From the NCBI GenBank assembly GCA_964501315.1, contig CAZCSO010000002.1:90954-154953 (forward strand): 64,000 nucleotides of DNA. Reading direction: 5' to 3'. The notes beneath the pieces are model-generated. The model made no database searches. It had not been told where the DNA came from and worked only from the letters and a program-made list of their open reading frames with translations. The stretch is from UBA5603 sp964501315. GTDB lineage: Bacteria; Bacillota_I; Bacilli_A; Izemoplasmatales; Hujiaoplasmataceae. The position numbers and the translations under genes are program-made. Shown piece after piece: positions 52,470 through 60,765 of the stretch (position 1 is the stretch's first letter; each line of letters opens with the position of its first letter).

Positions 52470-53111
52470 ATGATTGTCGCTCCCTCATTCTTGACAGCGG
52501 ATTTCCAACGTTTGTCTGAAGAAATTTCCTCCATCTCAGAAGCAAAATGGTTGCATTTTGATGTTATGGATGGTGTCTTTGTACCGAATAAAACCTACGA
52601 TCATGAACTAGTTGAGTCATTACGAAAAGACAGTCATCAGTTTTTTGATTGTCACCTGATGGTCGATAGTCCGTTATCGGATTTTTACCGGTATAAAAAA
52701 GCAGGCGCCGATTTGATTACGTTTCATTACGAGGCATTGCTTGATGCTACGGACGTCGCAATTCAGGCAATCCGTGATTTGTCAATCAAAGTAGGGATTT
52801 CGTTAAAACCAGCAACTCCTGTAGAGGTACTTTTACCGTACCTGAAACTAGTCGATTTGGTTTTGGTGATGAGTGTTGAACCTGGAAAAGGCGGGCAAAA
52901 ATTCCTTGAATCATCCTTAGAAAAAATCGCTTTTCTATCCGATTATCGAAAAAAGGATCACGCTTCGTTTTTAATCGAAGTGGATGGGGGCATTAATTAC
53001 GATACCGCAAAACTCGTCAAATCGGTCGGCGCGGATGTCATAGTGGCAGGGTCGTATATTTTCAACCGAACGGATCGAAGCGACGCCATTAAGGAATTAG
53101 AAAATGTTTAA
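52470..53111 (+). CDS. rpe: Ribulose-phosphate 3-epimerase
   Basis: A 213-residue TIM-barrel epimerase that interconverts ribulose-5-P and xylulose-5-P. Key residues are in IVAPSFLTADF, WLHFDVMDGVFVPN (His, Asp), FDCHLMVDSP, LVLVMSVEPGKGGQKF and FLIEVDGGIN. It overlaps thiN by eight bases. Together with pfk it covers glycolysis and pentose phosphate flow. Confidence 0.96.
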   Translation: MIVAPSFLTADFQRLSEEISSISEAKWLHFDVMDGVFVPNKTYDHELVESLRKDSHQFFDCHLMVDSPLSDFYRYKKAGADLITFHYEALLDATDVAIQAIRDLSIKVGISLKPATPVEVLLPYLKLVDLVLVMSVEPGKGGQKFLESSLEKIAFLSDYRKKDHASFLIEVDGGINYDTAKLVKSVGADVIVAGSYIFNRTDRSDAIKELENV

Positions 53112-53736
53112 CAAAGTCAAAATATTTGCTGGTCCGAATACCTATCAGTTTGATCAACTCTATTTTGAAGAAGCCAACGAAATCATCGTCGGTGTTGATT
53201 CGGGATTGGCCTACTTAATGGATAGATCTATGAAAGTTGATTTTGCATTCGGCGATTTTGACTCGCTTGACGAAAAGTACATCAATAATCTTGAAACGCT
53301 TAACGCCACCATCGTTCGATTAAACAAAGAAAAAGATATGACCGATTTAGCTTTTGCCATCGATTATCTATATCAAAACATCGATTATGAATCGATTGAA
53401 ATCTATGGAGGAATTGGCGGTCGTGTAGACCATTTTTATGCGAACATCAATTTGTTAAAGCGTTACGATTTAAAATTCATCGATAATCATAATAAACTCT
53501 ATGTCTTAAAAAAAGGTTTCCATCATATCGACAATACGCATCATTATATCTCTTTGTTTGCGCTTGAGGATGTATATGATCTTAGCATTCAAGGTTTTCG
53601 GTACGAACTCGACCATTATTACTTGGGTGTCGCTGACTCAATTGGAGTATCCAATGAGGGGTCCGGAGATATTACGTTTTCTAAGGGTCGATTATTGGTC
53701 ATGGAGACCGATGAAACAATGCTTCATTCATCATAA
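53104..53736 (+). CDS. thiN: Thiamine pyrophosphokinase
   Basis: 210 residues; it transfers pyrophosphate from ATP to thiamine. The catalytic segment reads IIVGVDSGLAYLMDRS and DFAFGDFDSLDEKYI, followed by KEKDMTDLAFAIDYL and IYGGIGGRVDHFYANINLL; the C-terminal thiamine-binding sandwich includes GFRYELDHYYLG and SNEGSGDITFSKGRLLVM. The thiamine is presumably imported, since no biosynthesis genes are seen nearby. It ends the rsgA-rpe-thiN operon. Confidence 0.94.
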   Translation: MFNKVKIFAGPNTYQFDQLYFEEANEIIVGVDSGLAYLMDRSMKVDFAFGDFDSLDEKYINNLETLNATIVRLNKEKDMTDLAFAIDYLYQNIDYESIEIYGGIGGRVDHFYANINLLKRYDLKFIDNHNKLYVLKKGFHHIDNTHHYISLFALEDVYDLSIQGFRYELDHYYLGVADSIGVSNEGSGDITFSKGRLLVMETDETMLHSS

Positions 53737-53777
53737 TTAATTCACAGAAATGCCATTTATTCTTAAAACTATTCCGT

Positions 53778-53783
53778 TATAAT
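53778..53783 (+). promoter_or_regulatory. -10 box of the first HtrA-like gene
   Basis: TATAAT; the in-frame ATG at 53782 lies within it, which supports the start at 53806. Confidence 0.55.
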
Positions 53784-53805
53784 GAAAGCACATGAGGTGA
53801 TATCT

Positions 53806-55101
53806 ATGGTAAAAAGAATGTTACTCGTCGTATCGTTGGTTTTAACCGTATTTTTAGGAGGGTGTAATCTCAATTTTACGTCCACTGTTGGCGGATATAC
53901 GAATACGCAACCCATCACGACTACGACAACCATCACAACCCCGATTAGTACGACAACGACCGAATCGGATATGGAAGCGGTTATTTCAGCGGTGTACGAA
54001 CGCATTTATCAAGAAATGTATGATCAGCTTCGTTCTGAGATGATTTCTGATTTATCCGAAGAAACCTACGCACAAATCTATGACGATGTGCTTTCCGATT
54101 TGTATGTAAAAATTAACGAAGGCACCCTATCGTTAGAGGCGCTTTCTTATGTTGATCAAGTTATGAACGTTGCCCTCAATTCTTCAAAAGCCGTCATTGG
54201 AGTGTCCAATTTGAACGCATCCGGTGTTACCCAATCGATTGGATCGGGCGTTATTTATAAACGTACCAGCAATACCTATTACGTCGTAACCAATCATCAC
54301 GTCATTGAAGACGGCAGTTCGTATGAAGTTTATTTTCAAGATGGTTCCACACTTCCTGCAACCTTGCTGGGATCCGATAATTTGGTCGATATCGCCGTTT
54401 TGACGTTTATTACCGACAACGATTTGACCGTGGTTGATTTTGCTGATTCTGATTTGGTAAAACAAGGGCAAATCGTCTTGGCTGTTGGAAATCCGAACGG
54501 ATATGATTACTTTAATTCCATTACCATGGGGATTGTTTCTGGGTTGGATCGATTCTTTGATATTGATAACGATGAAATCAAAGACATGTTTGTCAATTAC
54601 ATCCAACACGACGCCGCCATCAACTCTGGAAACAGCGGCGGGGCTTTGTTCAATTTGGACGGCGATGTGATTGGCATCAACGTTATCAAAATTGCCTCTG
54701 CCGAAATTGAAGGAATGGGATTTGCCATTCCCTCCGAATTGGTGGAAAGAATCGTTAACGACATCGAACTATACGGTGTATCTAAACAAGTTCCTGTCTT
54801 AGGGATTACCTTTATCGATATTGAAGGCAATCCGGAATACTTTACCACGTATAATATAACCTTACCTGCGGAAATTACAAACGGATTTTACGTAACGGCC
54901 GTGCAAGCCACGGCTTCCTTTGGAGGATATGTGGTGGCAGGAGACATCGTTACGCAAGTCGGCGATGTCGTCATCGTCAATTCGGTTGACTTTAAAGAAA
55001 ACTTCAGTAAATATCGTGTTGGTGACGTCATTGACGTTGTGGTCTATCGTAATGGGAATTATGTTACGCTTCAAAATATCGAACTAAAACCGAAGCCTTA
55101 G
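53806..55101 (+). CDS. HtrA/DegP-like serine protease, surface lipoprotein with tyrosine-periodic stalk
   Basis: A 431-residue protein with a lipoprotein signal (lipobox FLGGC, Cys20) and a Thr-rich linker (about 36-53). A helical stalk (about 55-105) with regularly spaced Tyr follows: VYERIYQEMYDQL and YAQIYDDVLSDLY. The trypsin-like domain has the triad VVTNHHVIED (His165), VDIAVL (Asp195) and NSGNSGGALF (Ser277), and a C-terminal PDZ domain (about 330-431) includes VVAGDIVTQVGDVVI. It should sit on the outside of the membrane as an envelope quality-control protease. GAGGTGATATCT precedes ATG 53806. A paralogue follows 10 bases downstream; they form a tandem pair. Confidence 0.92.
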   Translation: MVKRMLLVVSLVLTVFLGGCNLNFTSTVGGYTNTQPITTTTTITTPISTTTTESDMEAVISAVYERIYQEMYDQLRSEMISDLSEETYAQIYDDVLSDLYVKINEGTLSLEALSYVDQVMNVALNSSKAVIGVSNLNASGVTQSIGSGVIYKRTSNTYYVVTNHHVIEDGSSYEVYFQDGSTLPATLLGSDNLVDIAVLTFITDNDLTVVDFADSDLVKQGQIVLAVGNPNGYDYFNSITMGIVSGLDRFFDIDNDEIKDMFVNYIQHDAAINSGNSGGALFNLDGDVIGINVIKIASAEIEGMGFAIPSELVERIVNDIELYGVSKQVPVLGITFIDIEGNPEYFTTYNITLPAEITNGFYVTAVQATASFGGYVVAGDIVTQVGDVVIVNSVDFKENFSKYRVGDVIDVVVYRNGNYVTLQNIELKPKP

Positions 55102-55111
55102 GAGGATTATC

Positions 55112-56434
55112 ATGAAAAAATGGATGATTATCGGGCTATCGGTGGTCTTTATCGGACTATTGACCTTCGGTATCTCGAGTTATGCCGAGCCATCGCTAAC
55201 GACGATTACCAACGAAACAATAACGTATCCGACAACGACGTATACCAACCCCTATACCTATACTTATGTTGATCAAGAAGACTTGATTAATCAATTGTAT
55301 GAAGATTTGTATCCTCAGATCTACGATGAACTTTACCAAACGTATGCGAACGATATCAAAGCCATCATTCAGTCTGAAATACAATTACAAATCGAATCGA
55401 TGTTCGATTCGCTCTTATCGTCAGAAACACTTTCAATAACCTATGATGATTTGCAAAATCGGCTATACGATGTCGCTGAATTAGCGTCACAGTCGGTGGT
55501 GGGCATTACAACGTACGATGGATCAACCGGCTTGGCCTTAGGATCCGCCGTCATCTATGACTATGATTCCATAACGGAGACCTATTATGTCATTACCAAT
55601 CATCATGTCATTGACGAAGGCGATAATTTCCGGGTAGTCTTCAGTGACATGACCTGGACTGAAGGAACTTTGTTGGGCTATGATCAAGATGTCGACATCG
55701 CCATTCTATCCTTTAGCAACGAAGTAGCCAATCAAACATTACGAGTATCTCCATTAGGGTCATCGGCTTCCTTAACCAAAGGAACGACAATTGTCGCTTC
55801 CGGGCACCCGAAAGGCTATGATTTTTATGGGACCTTTACGATGGGAACCGTTTCAGGCGTCAATCGAACAGTGCCTTGGGACGAGGTCGTCGCATATATC
55901 CAACATGACGCATCCATCAACTCCGGAAATAGTGGTGGCCCCATCTATAACCTTGATGGTGAAGTCGTTGGCATCAATGTATCGAAGTTTATAACAGAAG
56001 ACATTGATGGGATGGGATTTGCCATTCCCATCGATCAAGTTAAAAGCATTGAAACCTCGATTCGACGAATCGGCGGCAGTTTTACGGATACCTATTATCG
56101 TTACGAAGATGGTACAGTCGAGATTGAAGATTACATCCTAGGAAGATCCTCTGTGACCGGATTTGTGACCTTGACTTTACCTGATGGTGTGACCACCGGA
56201 CTGATGGCGACTCATTTTGTCACCGAAGGTCCGCTCGCCGACTCGGGATTGATGTTGGGCGATTTGGTGGTCCAAGTGAATGACGTCGAACTCACAACTT
56301 ATCAAGCATTCCATGAGTACGTCGCTCAAGTGCTATCTTCTGGTCAGACGATAACACTATGGTATTATGAGTACAATCCCATGACGCTATCTTATGGTTC
56401 GACGCTTCTATCAACAACCCTTATACTAAATTAA
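55112..56434 (+). CDS. HtrA/DegP-like serine protease, paralogue with signal sequence
   Basis: A 440-residue paralogue of the upstream gene. Its N-terminal hydrophobic segment (about 4-24) ends in SSYAEP, a possible signal peptidase I site, and there is no lipobox Cys. The exported linker is Thr/Tyr-rich (TTTYTNPYTYTY), then a tyrosine-periodic helix LYEDLYPQIYDELYQTY. The triad is VITNHHVIDE (His165), VDIAIL (Asp195) and NSGNSGGPIY (Ser274). The PDZ domain includes LADSGLMLGDLVVQVNDVEL. It is co-transcribed with the first copy (GGAGGATTATC before ATG). It could be membrane-anchored if uncleaved. The pair may form mixed oligomers; that is inference. Confidence 0.9.
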   Translation: MKKWMIIGLSVVFIGLLTFGISSYAEPSLTTITNETITYPTTTYTNPYTYTYVDQEDLINQLYEDLYPQIYDELYQTYANDIKAIIQSEIQLQIESMFDSLLSSETLSITYDDLQNRLYDVAELASQSVVGITTYDGSTGLALGSAVIYDYDSITETYYVITNHHVIDEGDNFRVVFSDMTWTEGTLLGYDQDVDIAILSFSNEVANQTLRVSPLGSSASLTKGTTIVASGHPKGYDFYGTFTMGTVSGVNRTVPWDEVVAYIQHDASINSGNSGGPIYNLDGEVVGINVSKFITEDIDGMGFAIPIDQVKSIETSIRRIGGSFTDTYYRYEDGTVEIEDYILGRSSVTGFVTLTLPDGVTTGLMATHFVTEGPLADSGLMLGDLVVQVNDVELTTYQAFHEYVAQVLSSGQTITLWYYEYNPMTLSYGSTLLSTTLILN

Positions 56435-56435
56435 A

Positions 56436-56469
56436 AAAACGCGATTTCCGGATCGCGTTTTCGTTTTTT
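56436..56469 (+). terminator. Terminator of the HtrA-like pair
   Basis: AAAACGCGAT - TTCCGG - ATCGCGTTTT then CGTTTTTT. Confidence 0.85.
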
Positions 56470-56475
56470 GGATAG

Positions 56476-56500
56476 AAAAAATCCCTCTTTCGAGGGTTTT
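56476..56500 (-). terminator. Terminator of rpmB
   Basis: On the minus strand: ACCCTC - GAAA - GAGGGAT followed by six T, just past the rpmB stop. Confidence 0.8.
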
Positions 56501-56507
56501 TCTGAGA

Positions 56508-56699
56508 TTAAGCTCTGGTAACTTTTCCGCTTTTTAAAGCTCTAGCAGAAACGTATACTCTTTTCACTTGACCGTTTTCATCGACGATTCTAACTTTTTG
56601 TAAGTTCGCTTTCCATTTTTTTCTGGTCGCAATCATCGAGTGAGAACGTTGGTTTCCGGACATAAATTTTTTGCCGGTGACCGAACAAACTCTTGGCAT
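56508..56699 (-). CDS. rpmB: 50S ribosomal protein L28
   Basis: A 63-residue L28 with PRVCSVTGKKFMSGNQRSHS and the RVYVSARALKSGKV end. Only one cysteine remains, so it is the zinc-free form. GGAGTGAAAAAC precedes ATG 56699 on the minus strand. It is transcribed against its neighbours, as in Bacillus subtilis between thiN and fakA. Confidence 0.96.
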   Translation of the reverse strand: MPRVCSVTGKKFMSGNQRSHSMIATRKKWKANLQKVRIVDENGQVKRVYVSARALKSGKVTRA

Positions 56700-56737
56700 G
56701 TTTTTCACTCCGTTTCTGTATTAATTCAGCACTTAAT

Positions 56738-56765
56738 ATTGTATCATAGAATTAATTTATTGCAA
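56738..56765 (-). promoter_or_regulatory. Promoter of rpmB
   Basis: On the minus strand: TTGCAA (56760-56765), a 16-nt spacer and TACAAT (56738-56743). Confidence 0.7.
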
Positions 56766-56942
56766 GTAATTTTTCTTTCATTCGTTTTCTTGCGTGCTTA
56801 GATAGGGCTCTTAACTTAAAATCGTTGCTTTTTAAAAGGTGATGTGTTACAATGATTATGCTTTTTTTGAAATTAAAAATAACGCCAAAATCGAATAATA
56901 AATTTTGAAAAATCGTAGTATAAAAATGACATGGAGGAATTT

Positions 56943-58628
56943 ATGGATACAACGAAAATCAATGGCCAGCTGTTTAAAAAATTAGCCATTAATGGCGCAA
57001 CCAAATTAAAAAACAACCTCGATCGTATTAATGAATTGAATGTATTCCCGGTACCGGATGGTGATACGGGATCAAATATGTCCGCAACCATGCAGGGTGG
57101 GATTAAAGCCATCTTATCATCGGACGAAACGTCGTTAGGCGTCATCGCAAAAGCGTTTGCCCGCGGAATGCTCATGGGTGCCAGAGGGAACTCGGGTGTT
57201 ATCTTATCGCAGCTATTTAGCGGATTTGCCAATGGATTGAAAGGTATCGACGAAGCCGATGCCGTTCAATACGCTCACGCCTTACGTCAAGGCGTAGAAC
57301 AAGCTTATTCAGCCGTTATCAATCCCGTTGAAGGAACGGTGCTGACCGTTGCTCGCGAAGGAGCAGACGTTGTATTATCGATTGCCCATAACAAAACCAC
57401 GTTTGAAGAATTATTCCCTAAATATTTAACTGAGTTATACGCTTCGCTAGAACGGACGCCGGATTTACTCCCCATCTTAAAAGAAGTGGGCGTCATCGAT
57501 TCGGGTGCTGCCGGATACATCGAAGTGGTTGAAGGCATGTACGATGCCCTTCAAGGCAAAATCTATCATGACGAACAATTAGCTCCCAAAGGAGCTTCCG
57601 AACACAAAGTGGCTCACTCGATGAATATGGAAAGTTTCAAGGACGCTACCGATTTTGGTTATTGTACTGAGTACATCATGCAAATCGAAAAAGTAGACGA
57701 ATTTAATCAAAAAGACTTCATCGAAATGATTTCACCGCTGGGCGACTCGTTGGTCGTCGTTCAAGACGATAATATTTTAAAGGTGCACATCCATACAAAG
57801 ACGCCGGGTGATGCATTGAACTTGGGTCAACGCTTTGGTTTCTTCATCAACATGAAAATAGAAAACATGACGGTTCAACATACGGAAGTATTGATGCATC
57901 AACCGACTTCCGTAGAAGAACCCTGCGAATGCGGTCATGAACACGCCAAAGGAAAAGCACCAAGAATCCATAAGAAGTATGCCTTAATTGCCGTTGTCAA
58001 CGGGGACGGATTAAAAGACACGTTCATTGAAATGGGATGCGATCTCATCATCGATGGTGGTCAAACGATGAATCCTTCGGTTGAAGACTTTATCAAGGCC
58101 TGCGATTCGATTCAAGCCGATCACATCATTATCATTCCCAACAACAAAAACGTGCTCTTATCCGCTGAAACGGCGGCTAAATTGATTGAAGACAAACAAG
58201 TCTTTGTACTGCCAGCCAAAACCATTCCTCAAGGTTATGCGGCACTCACTATGTTTGATGCGACACAAGATCCGGAAGCGAATCTTAACGATATGAAGAA
58301 ACACATCTCCAACGTCAAGACCGGCGAAGTGACGTATGCAATTCGTGAAAGCATCAACAATGGCATCAAAATCGCAAAAGACGATTACATGGGCATTTTT
58401 AACGGTGAAATTGTTGTGAGTGTCAAGAATCGACTCGAAGCAGTCAAACAATTGTTAATATCCATGGTGGATAAGTTCAGTGAAATTGTGACCATCATGT
58501 TCGGTTCTGATGTCATCGAAGATGAAGTGAACGAAGCCATCGAAGAAGTAACACAAAATTACCCTGTTGAAGTTGAAATAATCAACGGTGGTCAAGATAT
58601 CTACTCTTACATCATTTCGGTAGAATAA
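56943..58628 (+). CDS. fakA: Fatty acid kinase catalytic subunit FakA (DAK/DhaL domain)
   Basis: A 561-residue protein. The N-terminal DhaL nucleotide-binding domain has NVFPVPDGDTGSNMSATM and MGARGNSGVILSQLFSGFA. A middle domain contains EYIMQIEK and a Cys/His cluster CECGHEHAKGK (about 325). The C-terminal DegV/EDD-like part has DLIIDGGQTMNPSVEDF and IIIIPNNKNVLLSAE. FakA phosphorylates fatty acids presented by FakB; acyl-phosphate then enters lipid synthesis through PlsY or is converted by PlsX. FakB is not in the window. ATG 56943 follows TGGAGGAATTT. The Asp23 (YloU) gene that usually precedes it is absent here. Confidence 0.92.
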   Translation: MDTTKINGQLFKKLAINGATKLKNNLDRINELNVFPVPDGDTGSNMSATMQGGIKAILSSDETSLGVIAKAFARGMLMGARGNSGVILSQLFSGFANGLKGIDEADAVQYAHALRQGVEQAYSAVINPVEGTVLTVAREGADVVLSIAHNKTTFEELFPKYLTELYASLERTPDLLPILKEVGVIDSGAAGYIEVVEGMYDALQGKIYHDEQLAPKGASEHKVAHSMNMESFKDATDFGYCTEYIMQIEKVDEFNQKDFIEMISPLGDSLVVVQDDNILKVHIHTKTPGDALNLGQRFGFFINMKIENMTVQHTEVLMHQPTSVEEPCECGHEHAKGKAPRIHKKYALIAVVNGDGLKDTFIEMGCDLIIDGGQTMNPSVEDFIKACDSIQADHIIIIPNNKNVLLSAETAAKLIEDKQVFVLPAKTIPQGYAALTMFDATQDPEANLNDMKKHISNVKTGEVTYAIRESINNGIKIAKDDYMGIFNGEIVVSVKNRLEAVKQLLISMVDKFSEIVTIMFGSDVIEDEVNEAIEEVTQNYPVEVEIINGGQDIYSYIISVE

Positions 58629-58638
58629 ACCGATAATA

Positions 58639-58665
58639 GACGGCATTGGATGCCGTCTTTTTTTT
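58639..58665 (+). terminator. Terminator of fakA
   Basis: GACGGCAT - TGG - ATGCCGTC followed by eight T. Confidence 0.9.
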
Positions 58666-58683
58666 AAAAAAGCGGGTTCCCTC

Positions 58684-58712
58684 TTTCCAATTATCTTAGA
58701 TTTGATTACAAT
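58684..58712 (+). promoter_or_regulatory. Promoter of recG
   Basis: TTTCCA (58684-58689), a 17-nt spacer and TACAAT (58707-58712). Confidence 0.5.
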
Positions 58713-58734
58713 AAGAACGATGAGGAGGCGTCGT

Positions 58735-60735
58735 ATGAGTGAACTACTATCGGTCAAAGGCATTGGCAAAGCGATGCTTCAGACGTTATCCAACAACCAC
58801 ATAACGACCATCAACGAGTTGATTAATACGCTTCCAAGCCGTTACGATATCCACTCGATTGATTCCATTGATGCGATAAAACGCAATGAAAAGATGACAC
58901 TTAAAGCCATCGTTACACAGTCGGCTACGGTTGCCTATATTCGAAAATCGCTGACGAAGTTGACGGTTCATCTACGTTCTCAAGATCACGACTACAAAGC
59001 CGTCGTTTTTAATCGCGAATTCTTAAAGAATGTACTCATTAACGGTTGTGAAGTGGTTGTCAGTGGCCGATTTGAATCGAACGACCTGGTGATGATTGCA
59101 TCCGATATTCAGCTCGCAAAAACCTATCAAGAAGGGTTCATTCCCATCTACCGACTTGAAGGCGTATCGGATAAGGTCGTATCCAAATTAATTACCCAAG
59201 CGATGACGATGGTCCCCCTTGATAGCGTTGATTTTATCCCCGTCGATTTACGGGAAAAACGAATGCTATTACCAAAAGATAAGGTATTATGTCTTGCACA
59301 TCATCCCAGTACGCTGGAAGAAATTGATGCGGTCATGCGACGGCTTAAGTATGAAGAATTGTTACAATATGGGCTGAAAATCGCTGCTTTGAAAGCGGAA
59401 CGAAATCGTTGGCGATCGATACCTAAGAATTACGATATTCATTTGGTTAGATCATTTATCGCAACCCTTCCGTTTGAATTGACCGATGATCAAAAAGAAG
59501 TCACGAATGACGTGTTTCGCGATTTGAAGAAACCACAACCCATGCTGAGGCTGTTGCAGGGCGATGTGGGAAGCGGTAAAACCGTTTGCTCAATGATTGC
59601 CATGTTTGCAGTCGCAACCGCTCATCAGCAAGTTGCGTTCATGGCACCAACTGAATTGTTGGCGTATCAACATTATCAAACGTTTAAGCCTTTCTTTGAA
59701 GCCTTTAACGTCGCTTTGGTGTACTTATCCAGTTCGGTAAAAGGGGCTGAAAGGCGTTTGATTCTAAGTCAGATTGAAACCAATAAGGCTGCCATCATCA
59801 TCGGCACGCATTCGCTGATACAAGAAGCCATCACGTACGCTGCGTTAAGTTTCGTGGTTATCGACGAGCAACATCGCTTTGGCGTAGAACAACGCAAAGC
59901 ATTGAGACTGAAAGGATTGACTCCCGATGTTCTCTTAATGAGTGCGACACCCATTCCAAGAACCTTATCGATGGTGCTATTCGGCGATATGGATATCTCA
60001 ACCATAACGGAGTTACCCAAAGGCCGAATTCCGATTGAAACCCATTTACGCGACATGGCTTACTTACCGAAATTAAAAGCGAAACTCATGGCTGTAATCG
60101 CTGAAAAACATCAAGCTTACCTCATTGTTCCCGCCATTGAAGAATCGAAAAATGCTTCTTTAATTACGGTCAATGCGTTATATTCGACGGTTAAGGAATG
60201 GGTTGGTGAATCCAACGTAGAAATGCTTCATGGAAAAATGAAATCGGATGAAAAAACGAATCGCCTCATGCGATTTGCTGATAATGACTTTTCGATTTTG
60301 GTAGCGACGTCCGTGGTTGAAGTCGGCATCAACGCTCCGAACGCAACCTTGATGGTGATTATGAATGCCGATCGATTCGGGCTTTCGCAATTGCATCAAC
60401 TCCGAGGTCGTATTGGTCGAAATCAACTCAAATCAGAATGCTATTTATTAAGCGACTACGTCGTCATGGGCAATCACCGGCTTGATATTTTAGAACAAAC
60501 GACCAACGGATTTACCATCAGTGAAGAGGATTTGCGTCAACGCGGACCGGGTGAGGTTTTGGGCGAAGAACAAACCGGATTGCCAAAATTGCAATCGGCA
60601 AACATCGTAGATGATTATGAGTTACTCGTCATGGCATTTGAAGATGCCAATGAATTAATGAAAAGAAACGATACGACAACCCGTAAATTAATAAAACATT
60701 ATCAAGATTCACTAGAAAATTATCAAATTGATTAA
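58735..60735 (+). CDS. recG: ATP-dependent DNA helicase RecG
   Basis: A 666-residue helicase that remodels stalled forks and Holliday junctions. The N-terminal wedge/OB domain (about 1-200) contains VKGIGKAMLQTL and LPSRYDIHSI. SF2 motifs are Walker A LLQGDVGSGKTVCSM, MAPTELLAYQHY, motif II FVVIDEQHRFGVEQR, motif III LMSATPIPRTLSM, motif V VATSVVEVGINAPNA and motif VI QLHQLRGRIGRN. The C-terminal hook TGLPKLQSANIVDDYELL is typical of RecG. ATG 58735 follows GAGGAGG; upstream in-frame codons overlap the promoter. Confidence 0.97.
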   Translation: MSELLSVKGIGKAMLQTLSNNHITTINELINTLPSRYDIHSIDSIDAIKRNEKMTLKAIVTQSATVAYIRKSLTKLTVHLRSQDHDYKAVVFNREFLKNVLINGCEVVVSGRFESNDLVMIASDIQLAKTYQEGFIPIYRLEGVSDKVVSKLITQAMTMVPLDSVDFIPVDLREKRMLLPKDKVLCLAHHPSTLEEIDAVMRRLKYEELLQYGLKIAALKAERNRWRSIPKNYDIHLVRSFIATLPFELTDDQKEVTNDVFRDLKKPQPMLRLLQGDVGSGKTVCSMIAMFAVATAHQQVAFMAPTELLAYQHYQTFKPFFEAFNVALVYLSSSVKGAERRLILSQIETNKAAIIIGTHSLIQEAITYAALSFVVIDEQHRFGVEQRKALRLKGLTPDVLLMSATPIPRTLSMVLFGDMDISTITELPKGRIPIETHLRDMAYLPKLKAKLMAVIAEKHQAYLIVPAIEESKNASLITVNALYSTVKEWVGESNVEMLHGKMKSDEKTNRLMRFADNDFSILVATSVVEVGINAPNATLMVIMNADRFGLSQLHQLRGRIGRNQLKSECYLLSDYVVMGNHRLDILEQTTNGFTISEEDLRQRGPGEVLGEEQTGLPKLQSANIVDDYELLVMAFEDANELMKRNDTTTRKLIKHYQDSLENYQID

Positions 60736-60750
60736 AGTATGATATACTTT
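60734..60750 (+). promoter_or_regulatory. Inverted repeat over the plsX promoter region
   Basis: AAAGTAT-GAT-ATACTTT, a 17-bp perfect inverted repeat that includes a TATACT -10-like hexamer (60743-60748). In Bacillus a 17-bp FapR operator lies in this region of the fapR-plsX unit. The sequence here is not the FapR consensus, so a regulator is only suspected. Confidence 0.45.
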
Positions 60751-60765
60751 TAAAGAGGTGTTAAT

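Noticed and set aside
54184..54609. 141-codon minus-strand open frame inside the first HtrA-like gene
   Set aside because: It lies opposite the catalytic domain with all triad residues in place; no RBS or family features.
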